From: Anaerocolumna xylanovorans DSM 12503
Lineage (GTDB): Bacteria; Bacillota; Clostridia; Lachnospirales; Lachnospiraceae
Direction of reading: 5' to 3'
Length of the DNA stretch: 64,000 nt
Assembly (NCBI RefSeq): GCF_900143645.1
Contig: NZ_FRFD01000015.1
Coordinates: 62,001-126,000 of the forward strand
Under the pieces are notes generated by a model. The model had not been told where the DNA came from and made no database searches. It was given only the letters and a program-made list of their open reading frames with translations. The position numbers and the translations under genes are program-made. This document shows positions 9,037-16,013 of the stretch, in pieces; positions within the stretch are counted from its first letter, which is position 1, and each line of letters starts with the position of its first letter.

Positions 9037-9780
9037 CTATACCCGAATGTCTGTCAGCCTCTTTGTGACCCTGATAATTCCATAATAGACGGCAAGTACT
9101 GCTGTCATAATAAATACTCCCAAGAAGTTTCCATAGAGGGGGTCAAGAAATCCCGGTGATGATATTCTAAAATAACAGATAATCCCACAGGGCATAATAT
9201 TCATAATTTTTGCTTCCAGGCGTTTTCCTGAAATCAGAGTCTGAATCTCCCTTTCGACCTCAATTTTCTCACTTATGGTCTTTTCCGTACTTCGCATAAT
9301 ACGTATACTATCTCCGCCGGTCCGTTTCGCTGTGCGAAAAACCTCTGCAAAATTCTTAATATCCTCCACATCACTCCTTTCACCCAAATCACTTAAAATA
9401 TCCTCTGTATTCTGATTCATATAAATCTTGTTCACAATTGTTTCGAATTCCGGTATAATCAGGGAACCCTCCCCATACATCTGCCTTAAGTCTATGAGCG
9501 CCTGATGAAAAGCATTTTCAATGGAATAACCTGTATTTAAAGCAGCAATCAGGCTTAAAAGCGCATCTTTAAATTCTGTATTCAACTGCCATTTTCTCTT
9601 GTGGATATACTCTGCTTTTTTTCCTTTTACATAGATAAATACGAATGGGAGAAGCAAAAGAACTCCAATAAGGCTATTGTAAAAAAGAAAACCAAAGAAG
9701 GTACAGAAAATAATTCCTTGAAAGATCAACATGAATAGTTCTTTTTTGCTGTACTGGTATATATTATAATTTTCAATCAC
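9037..9780 (-). CDS. TadB-like inner-membrane pilus protein
   Basis: About 247 residues with a T2SSF/GspF domain. Hydrophobic helices lie near the N-terminus and C-terminus, with a cytoplasmic helical segment between that includes GNSIENAF-like motifs and a GDSIRIM stretch. With the TadC-like protein it would form the membrane platform acted on by the CpaF ATPase. Start choice: GTG at 9780 has AAAGGG six bases upstream, whereas the ATG at 9810 has no clear ribosome binding site. Both are in frame. It sits between cpaF and tadC as in other Tad operons. Confidence 0.85.
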   Translation of the reverse strand: MIENYNIYQYSKKELFMLIFQGIIFCTFFGFLFYNSLIGVLLLLPFVFIYVKGKKAEYIHKRKWQLNTEFKDALLSLIAALNTGYSIENAFHQALIDLRQMYGEGSLIIPEFETIVNKIYMNQNTEDILSDLGERSDVEDIKNFAEVFRTAKRTGGDSIRIMRSTEKTISEKIEVEREIQTLISGKRLEAKIMNIMPCGIICYFRISSPGFLDPLYGNFLGVFIMTAVLAVYYGIIRVTKRLTDIRV

Positions 9781-9847
9781 CCTGGACCCTTTCTCTTTAC
9801 GGTACATCATAATAGTACCGTTATAACAATGGTGTGTATAAACTACA

Positions 9848-11053
9848 CTATAATCCGGCAGCTTTTAACTTATCCTGGTTCTTAAGGACATTGCCGGTTG
9901 GTTTTAAATTCCCAAGCACTTTTCCCCTTCCATCCTCGCCGGTCTCTTCAAAGCTGTAAAGCTTGTTCAGCTGTATCTCCCCTCCTTTCATATTCAGCAC
10001 CTCTGTAATCTCAAGAACTTTTCTGGATTTATCCCTTAGTCTTCCAAGGTGTATCATAATGTCAATTGCCGAAGACACCTGCTGCCTTACTGCCATCAAT
10101 GGGATGTCTGCTCCCATTAGTACCAGGGTTTCCAGTCTGCTTAGCATATCGGCCGTTGAATTAGCATGTCCGGTAGAAAGAGAGCCGTCATGCCCGCTGT
10201 TCATAGCCTGTAAGAGGTCAAGGGCTGCCTCGTCCCTTACTTCTCCGAGGATAATTCTGTTTGGCCTCATGCGCAGGCTGGTCTTAATAAGCTGCCTTAT
10301 ACTTACCTCATTCCTTCCCTCTACGTTGGCATTTCGCACCTCAAGCCTTATGAGATTGGGAATATTTCTAATCTGAAGTTCTGCAGAGTCTTCAATGGTA
10401 ATCACTCTTTCGTCAGAAGGAATATAGTTAGACAAAACATTTAGAAACGTAGTCTTTCCGGAGCCTGTTCCTCCGCTGATAAAAATATTGTAACCGGCCT
10501 GTACAAGTTTTTTTAGGAATTCTGCCGTTTCCCTGGTTACAGAACCAATCTGTATCAGCTGTTCCACCGTAATAGGCTTTTCGGGAAACTTACGGATGGT
10601 TATCACAGGGCCTTCCAGAGATATGGGTGGTAATACGATATTTACTCTGGACCCATCCTTAAGACGGGTATCAACGATAGGATTGGACTCGTTTACAATT
10701 CGGTTTGTCTTGGCAACAATTTGCTGAATAATATCTTCCAACCTCTTCTCTGATTCAAACCCCTTCTTCCAGGGAAATATTGCTCCTGCTTTTTCTACAA
10801 AGATGTTTTTATAACCATTTATCATGATCTCTGTAATCTGCGGATCTTCTATAAGCTCCTGAAGCACATCCAGCCTTCGAATCGAGTTAAATACCTCTTT
10901 TCTTAGCTCATTTTTCTCCTTAAGAGTAATAAACTCCTCTCTGCCCTTACGAAGGAGCAGTTCATCCACTGTCTCCAGAATTTCTTCGTCCTCTACCTCA
11001 CGGGTTAAATCAATACGCCGCCTTACTTCTTCAATTAGTTCCTGTTTTTTCAT
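9848..11053 (-). CDS. cpaF: CpaF/TadA family pilus assembly ATPase
   Basis: 401-residue secretion ATPase (VirB11/GspE superfamily) that powers Flp pilus assembly in the cytoplasm. It has Walker A GGTGSGKT (194-201), a Walker B-like RIILGEVRDE (266-273), and the His-containing SGHDGSLSTGHAN segment (286-298) typical of CpaF. The N-terminal ~90 residues are the helical domain of the family. The ATG follows AAAGGAG and overlaps the stop of the TadZ-like gene by 4 nt (ATGA), so the two are translationally coupled. Confidence 0.95.
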   Translation of the reverse strand: MKKQELIEEVRRRIDLTREVEDEEILETVDELLLRKGREEFITLKEKNELRKEVFNSIRRLDVLQELIEDPQITEIMINGYKNIFVEKAGAIFPWKKGFESEKRLEDIIQQIVAKTNRIVNESNPIVDTRLKDGSRVNIVLPPISLEGPVITIRKFPEKPITVEQLIQIGSVTRETAEFLKKLVQAGYNIFISGGTGSGKTTFLNVLSNYIPSDERVITIEDSAELQIRNIPNLIRLEVRNANVEGRNEVSIRQLIKTSLRMRPNRIILGEVRDEAALDLLQAMNSGHDGSLSTGHANSTADMLSRLETLVLMGADIPLMAVRQQVSSAIDIMIHLGRLRDKSRKVLEITEVLNMKGGEIQLNKLYSFEETGEDGRGKVLGNLKPTGNVLKNQDKLKAAGL

Positions 11054-11997
11054 ACTAGCTCCTTTAAGAGGCAGTCCTCATAGCTGTTTGCCTTCTCCTT
11101 TCCCACTCTGATTATAACTATTTTTTGAAGCAGTTCTTCGTAACCTGCCCATTTTAGCTGCAGAAAAAAGTTAGCAAGCTGTTCTTCATTTAGCCTGTCC
11201 TCCTCTGATACAAGATAAACCACAGAGCTTTCCTGAAGCACCTTTATGGATGCTTGTGTAAAGATTCCAATATCAAAAAGAACCGTATCATATTCCCAAC
11301 TTGAGAGAAGCACAAACCAGTTGCTTACGTCTTCTGCCGTTAACTCATAAAGATCTGTTCCAAAGGAAACGCCCTTGATGTATTCAAAGTTTTCCCTTAT
11401 GTTTACATATTCTTTTCCTTTCCTTACCAGTCCGGGTGCATTCTGTTTCAGATAATAGATAAATTCCGACAGTCCTGTTTCCCCTTCCTGTATTCTTAAT
11501 TCTTTCAAAAGAGGATAGGCTAAAAAAGTGATAAAAAGAGTCTTTTTTTCTTCGCATTTTTCATTCCACAGGGACAAGGAAAATCCCTGGCTTAGTTTGC
11601 CTGGATTCAAGGAAATAACACTGATAATTTCTTTTTCCAGAGTATGTGCCCCTGTATTTCTTAGGGCACCCTCCGGCAGCAGCTCTCTTAATTCCTTCAA
11701 AATAGCCTCTCCCGGCTGGTACTTATAAATTGTATGTAGGGAAGATTTTTTCTCCGGTATGGGAACCGGTGTAAGCAGCACCAGATGACTGCAGTATGCC
11801 GCCATACTCTCCGCTTCCGGTGTTTCTTCTGCCAATAGAAGGATATCTGCCGTTTCAGCCTTTAGAAATTCCTTCAAGGTCTCTTCCTTTGTAAAAAGCT
11901 TGATTTGGAATAGTCCGGGGGCTTTACTTTTCAGATAATCTGCCAGATGCCTTAAATATTCCATATCCTTATCATAGATAGCAAGCGTCTTGTACAA
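11050..11997 (-). CDS. TadZ/CpaE-like protein lacking a Walker A motif
   Basis: 315 residues in the position of TadZ/CpaE, between a prepilin peptidase and cpaF. The N-terminal ~100 residues look receiver-like (Asp/hydrophobic alternation, DILLLAEETP). The rest resembles a ParA/MinD-like fold, but no deviant Walker A (KGGxGKT) is visible, so ATP binding is doubtful. The family localises the Tad machine to a cell site. Start: TTG at 11997 has AAAGGAG six bases upstream. The ATG at 12039 lies within a repeat-like segment and has no good ribosome binding site, so the TTG is preferred. Confidence 0.7.
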   Translation of the reverse strand: MYKTLAIYDKDMEYLRHLADYLKSKAPGLFQIKLFTKEETLKEFLKAETADILLLAEETPEAESMAAYCSHLVLLTPVPIPEKKSSLHTIYKYQPGEAILKELRELLPEGALRNTGAHTLEKEIISVISLNPGKLSQGFSLSLWNEKCEEKKTLFITFLAYPLLKELRIQEGETGLSEFIYYLKQNAPGLVRKGKEYVNIRENFEYIKGVSFGTDLYELTAEDVSNWFVLLSSWEYDTVLFDIGIFTQASIKVLQESSVVYLVSEEDRLNEEQLANFFLQLKWAGYEELLQKIVIIRVGKEKANSYEDCLLKELV

Positions 11998-12019
11998 TTT
12001 ATCTCCTTTCTGTATGAAA

Positions 12020-12095
12020 ACTCCTAATGCATATCGCAAGCTTACTTGCCTTACCGCCCAAATAAGAAGCTTTAGAAATGCATCGCATTTTTAAA
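12020..12095. repeat. Copy 1 of a ~60-bp dispersed repeat
   Basis: Shares ATGCAT-x-TCGCAAG-x-TTACTTGC and CCCAAATA blocks, in the same order and spacing, with 41394-41452. Outer ATGCAT inverted ends and an inner GCAAG/CTTGC stem are present. It lies in the gap between the first prepilin peptidase gene and the TadZ-like gene and is transcribed with the operon. Confidence 0.65.
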
Positions 12096-12101
12096 CTATA
12101 T

Positions 12102-12683
12102 CTATAGGAAAAGAAAGAGGAAAGAAAATCCGGGACAATAAACGGTAAGCAGTTTTGCAGCTACAAACCCTATGAGAATCGAAGCTGAAAAATGGATAGC
12201 CCCTTCTCTCTTATCAGTATTGCTATCGTAATAATGATACCAGTGCGGCTTCTTTTCTTTCATCGCCTTTGCCACGTACAGCTTATGCATATAAAGTTTT
12301 AAGGTAAGGATTCTTTTTTGGAATTGTTTTTTTCGAATAATTAAGATAACAGAAAATATGGCTGCTGCCAGAAATGATAAAATGATTGTTTGGATACCAA
12401 ATGCCGCTCCATAAAAGCCTCCGATAACGGAAAACAGCTTTATATCACCGGCTCCCACTGCTCTGATAAAAAATAAAGGAAACAAAAGTGCAAACGGGAA
12501 AAAAATTCCCGAAAACCAAGATAAGATACTTCCCCATCCATGCCCTGCTATATATAAAACAAGACTCGCCATAAGACCTAGGGCTATCAGATAATTCGGT
12601 ATCTTATAAGACTTAAAATCCTCTCTTACTGCTGCCAGGAGAAGAAAGATAATACAAAGGAATTTGTAGTCGATAGACTTCAC
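12102..12683 (-). CDS. A24 prepilin peptidase heading the Tad operon
   Basis: 193-residue polytopic membrane aspartyl protease. Catalytic Asp22 lies in REDFKSYKIPN and Asp80 in GAGD (77-80), the GxGD motif. It is the first gene of the pilus operon and one of two A24 peptidases in it, so they may split pilin and pseudopilin substrates. The start is odd. The only canonical start after the in-frame stop is the GTG at 12683, which forms part of the AAAGAGGTG ribosome binding site itself. An ATC codon at 12674 sits at ideal spacing. Either a leaderless-like GTG or a rare ATC start is used. Confidence 0.88.
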   Translation of the reverse strand: MKSIDYKFLCIIFLLLAAVREDFKSYKIPNYLIALGLMASLVLYIAGHGWGSILSWFSGIFFPFALLFPLFFIRAVGAGDIKLFSVIGGFYGAAFGIQTIILSFLAAAIFSVILIIRKKQFQKRILTLKLYMHKLYVAKAMKEKKPHWYHYYDSNTDKREGAIHFSASILIGFVAAKLLTVYCPGFSFLFLFL

Positions 12684-12695
12684 CTCTTTGCTTTA

Positions 12696-12737
12696 TAAGA
12701 TGACATCATCTTACACCCGTTTGTATTATTTTGTCAA
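12696..12737 (-). promoter_or_regulatory. Tad operon promoter with palindromic operator over the -10
   Basis: Minus-strand -35 TTGACA (12732-12737), 18-nt spacer, -10 TAAGAT (12708-12713). An inverted repeat TAAGATGA-TG-TCATCTTA (12696-12713) covers the -10 and the likely start site, the classic place for a repressor operator. The cognate regulator is not evident in the window. Confidence 0.65.
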
Positions 12738-12753
12738 CGAAAGAAGCAAAAGA

Positions 12754-12772
12754 AATGTAAATTCATTACATT
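12754..12772 (-). terminator. Weak hairpin between bofA-like gene and Tad promoter
   Basis: Perfect 7-bp inverted repeat AATGTAA/TTACATT with a 5-nt loop. On the minus strand it is followed by a T-rich stretch. It plausibly ends the bofA-like transcript before the Tad promoter. An AT-only stem is weak, so confidence is modest. Confidence 0.4.
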
Positions 12773-12860
12773 ACCTAAATTTTTTCGAAATCTTTGTAAC
12801 TTTTTACCTTTCTTTCTCCTGAAGCGTAAATATATCCTGCACTCATACCTTCCTAGATTG

Positions 12861-13139
12861 CTATGTAAAATGAAAGTATGCTGCTGTCCCATACAATAGC
12901 AAAAATCCAGGCAATCCTAAAAGGCCTACCACCAGTGCATTTAAACTATTGACCCCAACTCCTAATGTAATATGACTGCTTGCTAAAATGGTATTAAGCA
13001 GATAAATTCCAAGCAAACCAAGGCATATTCTAAGAATAAAATTTACAATAAGGTCAAAGCGGCTTTTTAAAAAGCCAATCAAAAATAAAAAGACACAGAT
13101 TGCCAAAATAGCCGCCAGGAAATACCATTTCGTCCCCAT
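12861..13139 (-). CDS. bofA: BofA-family protein (pro-sigma-K processing inhibitor type)
   Basis: 92-residue membrane protein with three hydrophobic helices and the conserved BofA tail (NALVVGLLGLPGFLLLYG). In Bacillus, BofA holds the SpoIVFB protease inactive in the outer forespore membrane until the sigma-K checkpoint. In Clostridia the family is retained but its role is less certain. The start ATG has AAAGGAA upstream. It is divergent from a DUF2508 (YaaL-like) gene. In Bacillus subtilis yaaL and bofA are neighbours too, which supports both calls. Confidence 0.85.
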   Translation of the reverse strand: MGTKWYFLAAILAICVFLFLIGFLKSRFDLIVNFILRICLGLLGIYLLNTILASSHITLGVGVNSLNALVVGLLGLPGFLLLYGTAAYFHFT

Positions 13140-13261
13140 ACAATTCCTTTCTGAAAATTAGCATATTTTTCTATCTAATGAAGTATATTCCGGTAATTCC
13201 GTGACTATACTATAAATAACCTATTTCTTATATAAGCCATAAAGGGCGGAATGGAGCAATT

Positions 13262-13483
13262 ATGAAATTATTTGCAAAAAGAAAGAGGCAAGATAACACG
13301 GCACTGCTAAATGAGATTCAAATGACAAAACTTGCTCTGGAATCTGCTTATTCCAATTTTGAGAATGTGGTAGATCCTGATTTAATCGACTGCTATATTT
13401 ATGAAGTGAATGCTGTCCAAAAACGATATAAATTTCTTTTAAAACAAGCTAAAATGCTGGAAGATGACTGCGGCGTTATTTAA
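13262..13483 (+). CDS. DUF2508 (YaaL-like) protein
   Basis: 73-residue soluble helical protein with charged, amphipathic sequence (NEIQMTKLALESAYSNFENV, then an aromatic/acidic VDPDLIDCYIYE block). It matches the DUF2508/YaaL type, whose function is unknown. The start ATG has TGGAG six bases upstream. The link to bofA is by conserved neighbourhood only. It is followed by a clear terminator. Confidence 0.8.
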   Translation: MKLFAKRKRQDNTALLNEIQMTKLALESAYSNFENVVDPDLIDCYIYEVNAVQKRYKFLLKQAKMLEDDCGVI

Positions 13484-13513
13484 CCAATGAAACAAAATAC
13501 CTTATTATAGAGA

Positions 13514-13563
13514 AAGGATAGCCAGAGACTTTGCAATAAGATTTCCGGTTATCCTTCCTTTTT
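13514..13563 (+). terminator. Terminator after DUF2508 gene
   Basis: Stem AAGGATA-g-CC paired with GG-t-TATCCTT (13514-13556), then CCTTTTTATTTA. It is correctly placed 30 nt after the stop at 13483. Confidence 0.75.
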
Positions 13564-13607
13564 ATTTATTTCAAATTTGCCAAAAATCATATATGTCCAG
13601 GAAATAA

Positions 13608-13736
13608 AAAGTAAAATTTGTAAAGAGAACGAATGACAAAACGCCTGTCGGAAAAGCTGTTGACAAAGCCATTGATAACGGTGCAAATGCTCTAAAAAAC
13701 GGAGTGGATTTCCTGTTCGGGGGTGGTTCTAAATAA
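13608..13736 (+). pseudogene. Start-less short ORF, possible gene remnant
   Basis: Open frame of 42 codons ending in GGGSK at 13734-13736. The composition is protein-like (KTPVGKAVDKAIDNGAN, LFGGG), but there is no ATG, GTG or TTG after the upstream stop. An out-of-frame ATG at 13632 suggests a 1-base frameshift may have broken the start. I do not recognise a family. It overlaps the next frame by 4 nt, as coupled genes do. Confidence 0.3.
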
Positions 13737-13915
13737 AAAGACGGCTTGAATCAATAAAAAGAATTTCTTTAGCAGTTATAATTAGTCTTATAATCGCCCT
13801 GATAATAATTATATTTTCAGCCTGTATATTCTCTTTTCTTCCTTACTGGCTGGAAATACCTTTTTGTCTGGCAGTATGTCTGCTTATTATACGAAGCAAA
13901 CATAAGAAAAAATAA
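13733..13915 (+). pseudogene. Start-less ORF for a small two-helix membrane peptide
   Basis: 60-codon frame beginning with an ATA that overlaps the previous stop (ATAA). It has a basic start (KRRLESIKR), two hydrophobic segments and a basic end (RSKHKKK). A GGGGGTGG stretch lies six bases before the ATA, so a non-canonical start is conceivable; otherwise this is a decayed gene. No family is recognised. The rest of the 13484-13979 gap holds only the two terminators. Confidence 0.3.
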
Positions 13916-13919
13916 CTAG

Positions 13920-13980
13920 AACAGCTTCCGTGTACGAAACCCCCAAAGGCCATAATACACGGAAGCTGTTTTTTATTTAT
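13920..13980 (+). terminator. Strong hairpin terminator before the amylase gene end
   Basis: 15-bp perfect stem AACAGCTTCCGTGTA/TACACGGAAGCTGTT (13920-13934 and 13956-13970), then TTTTATTTAT on the plus strand. On the minus strand a T-rich stretch also follows a few bases later, so it may serve the convergent amylase operon as well. Confidence 0.85.
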
Positions 13981-15668
13981 TACTCCAGTATTCCAATAGA
14001 ATAAGCCGGCAGTGTAACAACTCCATCCTTTATCTCTGTTTTCGCCGCTTCGGTATCCAGAGAGCCGGCAAGCTTACTAAACCCAAGAGCTTTTACATCT
14101 ATCTGCTTTGCTTCCTTTGAAAAATTGTACAGGAGAAGAAGCTTGCTGCCGTTATAAGTCTTGGTAACAGCAGAAATATCATTATTTGTTACCGCAGGTA
14201 CAACTTCCACATCACCTCTTGCCATACCGGGAATGGTGTTTCTTAAGGCAATTGCTTTCTTATAATAATTATACAGGGAATTATCATCCTTTGCCTGCTC
14301 TTCTACGCTTCCAAGGGGATAGGATGTTTCTTCCATGCCGGCAGGCCCTTTTGTCATACCGGCAGAATCATTCTTAGACCAATACATAGGAGCTCTTTTA
14401 TTCTCATCTTTCCCGCTTCCCGTCATTCCGATCTCTTCTCCGTAATAAACAAAGGTATTTCCTGTCATTGTCAAATTCATACCTGCTGCCATCTTTAGCT
14501 TATCAATGTCCCCGGAGAAATATCCATAGGCTCTGGCAGTATCATGGTTTGTGAAGAAGGGAGCGTCAATGCCGCTTGGATTGTATTTCTTAATACCATC
14601 CTGTACCTGCTTTAGACCCTGGGCAAAATAAAGCCCGGGAGGAGTAGGCGCACTTCTATTGAGTGTCTTTGCAATTACTCCGGTCTCAGTAGCAAAAGCA
14701 AAGTTAAATACACTGTCTATTCCGCTCTTATAATACTGGGCATATTTGGAGAAATTCGTCCAGACCTCGGCAACCATATAATTATCTTTATTCTTATCCT
14801 TAATAAAGGTGTTTAACCAGGAAAGTACTTCATTGTTTTTGTCCGTATCTTCTGCAAAATAATGAAGAGCTGCATCCAGCCTGAAACCATGGACTCCTAT
14901 GTCAAGCCAGAAGGTCATAATGTCCTCAATATCTTTTCTTAAGGCTTCATTATCCAGATTAAGGTCCGGCATGCTCTGGCTGAAATCGCCTTCATAATAC
15001 CAGTCGCCTACTCCCGTACTGTAATAATTTCCTTTGGCAGGTTTGCCCTCCACGAAGTTATAATACTTCACATAGGGATTATGTTCTCGGCATAGTTCCT
15101 TATGGGTGCATTTTTCCTGTCCGCAGGGTTCTATGGCAAGACTCTTAAGTGCCGACTGAAACCAGGGATTCTTATCCGAAGTATGATTAATGACAAGGTC
15201 CAGAATAATCTTGATCCCCCTCTTATTGCACTCGGCTGTCAAACGCTTGAAATCATCCAGAGTACCATACTGTGGATCAATGTCATAGTAATCCTTTACA
15301 TCATATTTATGGTAAGAGTCAGATGGCATAATCGGCATCAGCCAGATACCGTTTGCCCCTAAGTCTGTTGTGGTATCCGGGTTCCCGTCATTGATGTAAT
15401 CCAGCTTATCAATCAATCCGTTGATATCCCCGATTCCATCACTGTTGCTGTCATAGTAAGAATACAAGAATACCTCATAATAGGTCCCGTAGTTATCATC
15501 TATGGGTTTAGCATTAGTTTCCGTGGTACCTGTTTTTATATTCCCTGTCCCCTTTTCGGTCGTTTCCTTCACCGGCTCCTTGGAAGTGTTTTCCTTGTTT
15601 CCGGAACAGCCGGTAAATAAAAGAGCCAGGATAAGGATAAAGCTTATTATATGTGCTCTTTTTTTCAT
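13980..15668 (-). CDS. Secreted GH13 alpha-amylase lipoprotein
   Basis: Extracellular, membrane-tethered alpha-1,4-glucan hydrolase, 562 residues. A lipoprotein signal with lipobox LFTG-Cys21 is followed by a Ser/Thr/Lys linker (to ~55). The GH13 barrel has DLVINHT (157-163), nucleophile Asp265 in GFRLD, acid Glu301 in VAEVW and Asp376 in TNHD. A DSNSDGIGD segment (73-81) looks like a calcium site. An insertion at ~180-195 carries Cys182, Cys187 and Cys193, odd for an extracellular amylase and perhaps metal-binding. It is the last gene of the malQ-glgP-malEFG operon and would supply maltodextrins to the importer. Confidence 0.93.
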   Translation of the reverse strand: MKKRAHIISFILILALLFTGCSGNKENTSKEPVKETTEKGTGNIKTGTTETNAKPIDDNYGTYYEVFLYSYYDSNSDGIGDINGLIDKLDYINDGNPDTTTDLGANGIWLMPIMPSDSYHKYDVKDYYDIDPQYGTLDDFKRLTAECNKRGIKIILDLVINHTSDKNPWFQSALKSLAIEPCGQEKCTHKELCREHNPYVKYYNFVEGKPAKGNYYSTGVGDWYYEGDFSQSMPDLNLDNEALRKDIEDIMTFWLDIGVHGFRLDAALHYFAEDTDKNNEVLSWLNTFIKDKNKDNYMVAEVWTNFSKYAQYYKSGIDSVFNFAFATETGVIAKTLNRSAPTPPGLYFAQGLKQVQDGIKKYNPSGIDAPFFTNHDTARAYGYFSGDIDKLKMAAGMNLTMTGNTFVYYGEEIGMTGSGKDENKRAPMYWSKNDSAGMTKGPAGMEETSYPLGSVEEQAKDDNSLYNYYKKAIALRNTIPGMARGDVEVVPAVTNNDISAVTKTYNGSKLLLLYNFSKEAKQIDVKALGFSKLAGSLDTEAAKTEIKDGVVTLPAYSIGILE

Positions 15669-15790
15669 GTTAACTCCTTTCGTGAATATTAAATCTTTGA
15701 TTTGATATTCCTGAATATGTAGTTGAAAAAACAGTTTTTTGTTTTTTCAACCTAATCTCCTTTCGTGAATATCAAATTACAGATTGGATA
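15669..15790 (-). repeat. Hairpin repeat in the amylase leader (copies A and A')
   Basis: On the minus strand: a partial copy (15756-15790), then a GTTGAAAAAAC/GTTTTTTCAAC hairpin, then a second stem (GAATAT...ATATTC arms) ending in CACGAAAGGAG directly before the amylase ATG. The same arrangement recurs at 37379-37463 before the response regulator gene. The AAAGGAG of the first partial copy also serves a leader ORF. Confidence 0.8.
15670..15750 (-). CDS. Possible 26-residue leader peptide before the amylase gene
   Basis: TTG at 15750 lies six bases after GAAAGGAG and opens a 26-codon frame beginning MKKQKTVFS. Its TAA (15670-15672) falls between the amylase ribosome binding site and its ATG, so translation would be coupled. 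The frame runs through the repeat hairpins and may exist only because of them. The copy at 37379-37463 gives a different peptide after MKKQK. Low confidence as a real peptide. Confidence 0.3.
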   Translation of the reverse strand: MKKQKTVFSTTYSGISNQRFNIHERS

Positions 15791-15828
15791 TTTGTTCATT
15801 CCCATCTGAAAATCCGGCGTATGCAACA

Positions 15829-15982
15829 AGAAAGAGGGAAGGGATGTCTAAAGTTCCTTTCTCTCTTTCTGTATTTGCAAATCTATTCTGCTGTCAGCGC
15901 CGCACTACTGCTTAAATAAAATTTGAAAATGCTATGCCTTCTTCAATACACCTCAAGTTTGTGCCGAGGATTTCGAAGGCAT
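15829..15982 (-). other. Structured intercistronic region between malG and amylase
   Basis: The 345-nt gap 15669-16013 has no gene. Besides the leader repeats it holds an AGAAAGAG.../...CTCTTTCT hairpin (15829-15870) and an ATGCCTTC/GAAGGCAT stem (15934-15982). These may stabilise or partly terminate the malEFG message so that the amylase is made at a different level. Confidence 0.5.
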
Positions 15983-16013
15983 TTGTGTGAAGTATGCTTT
16001 TCAATAATTCACA

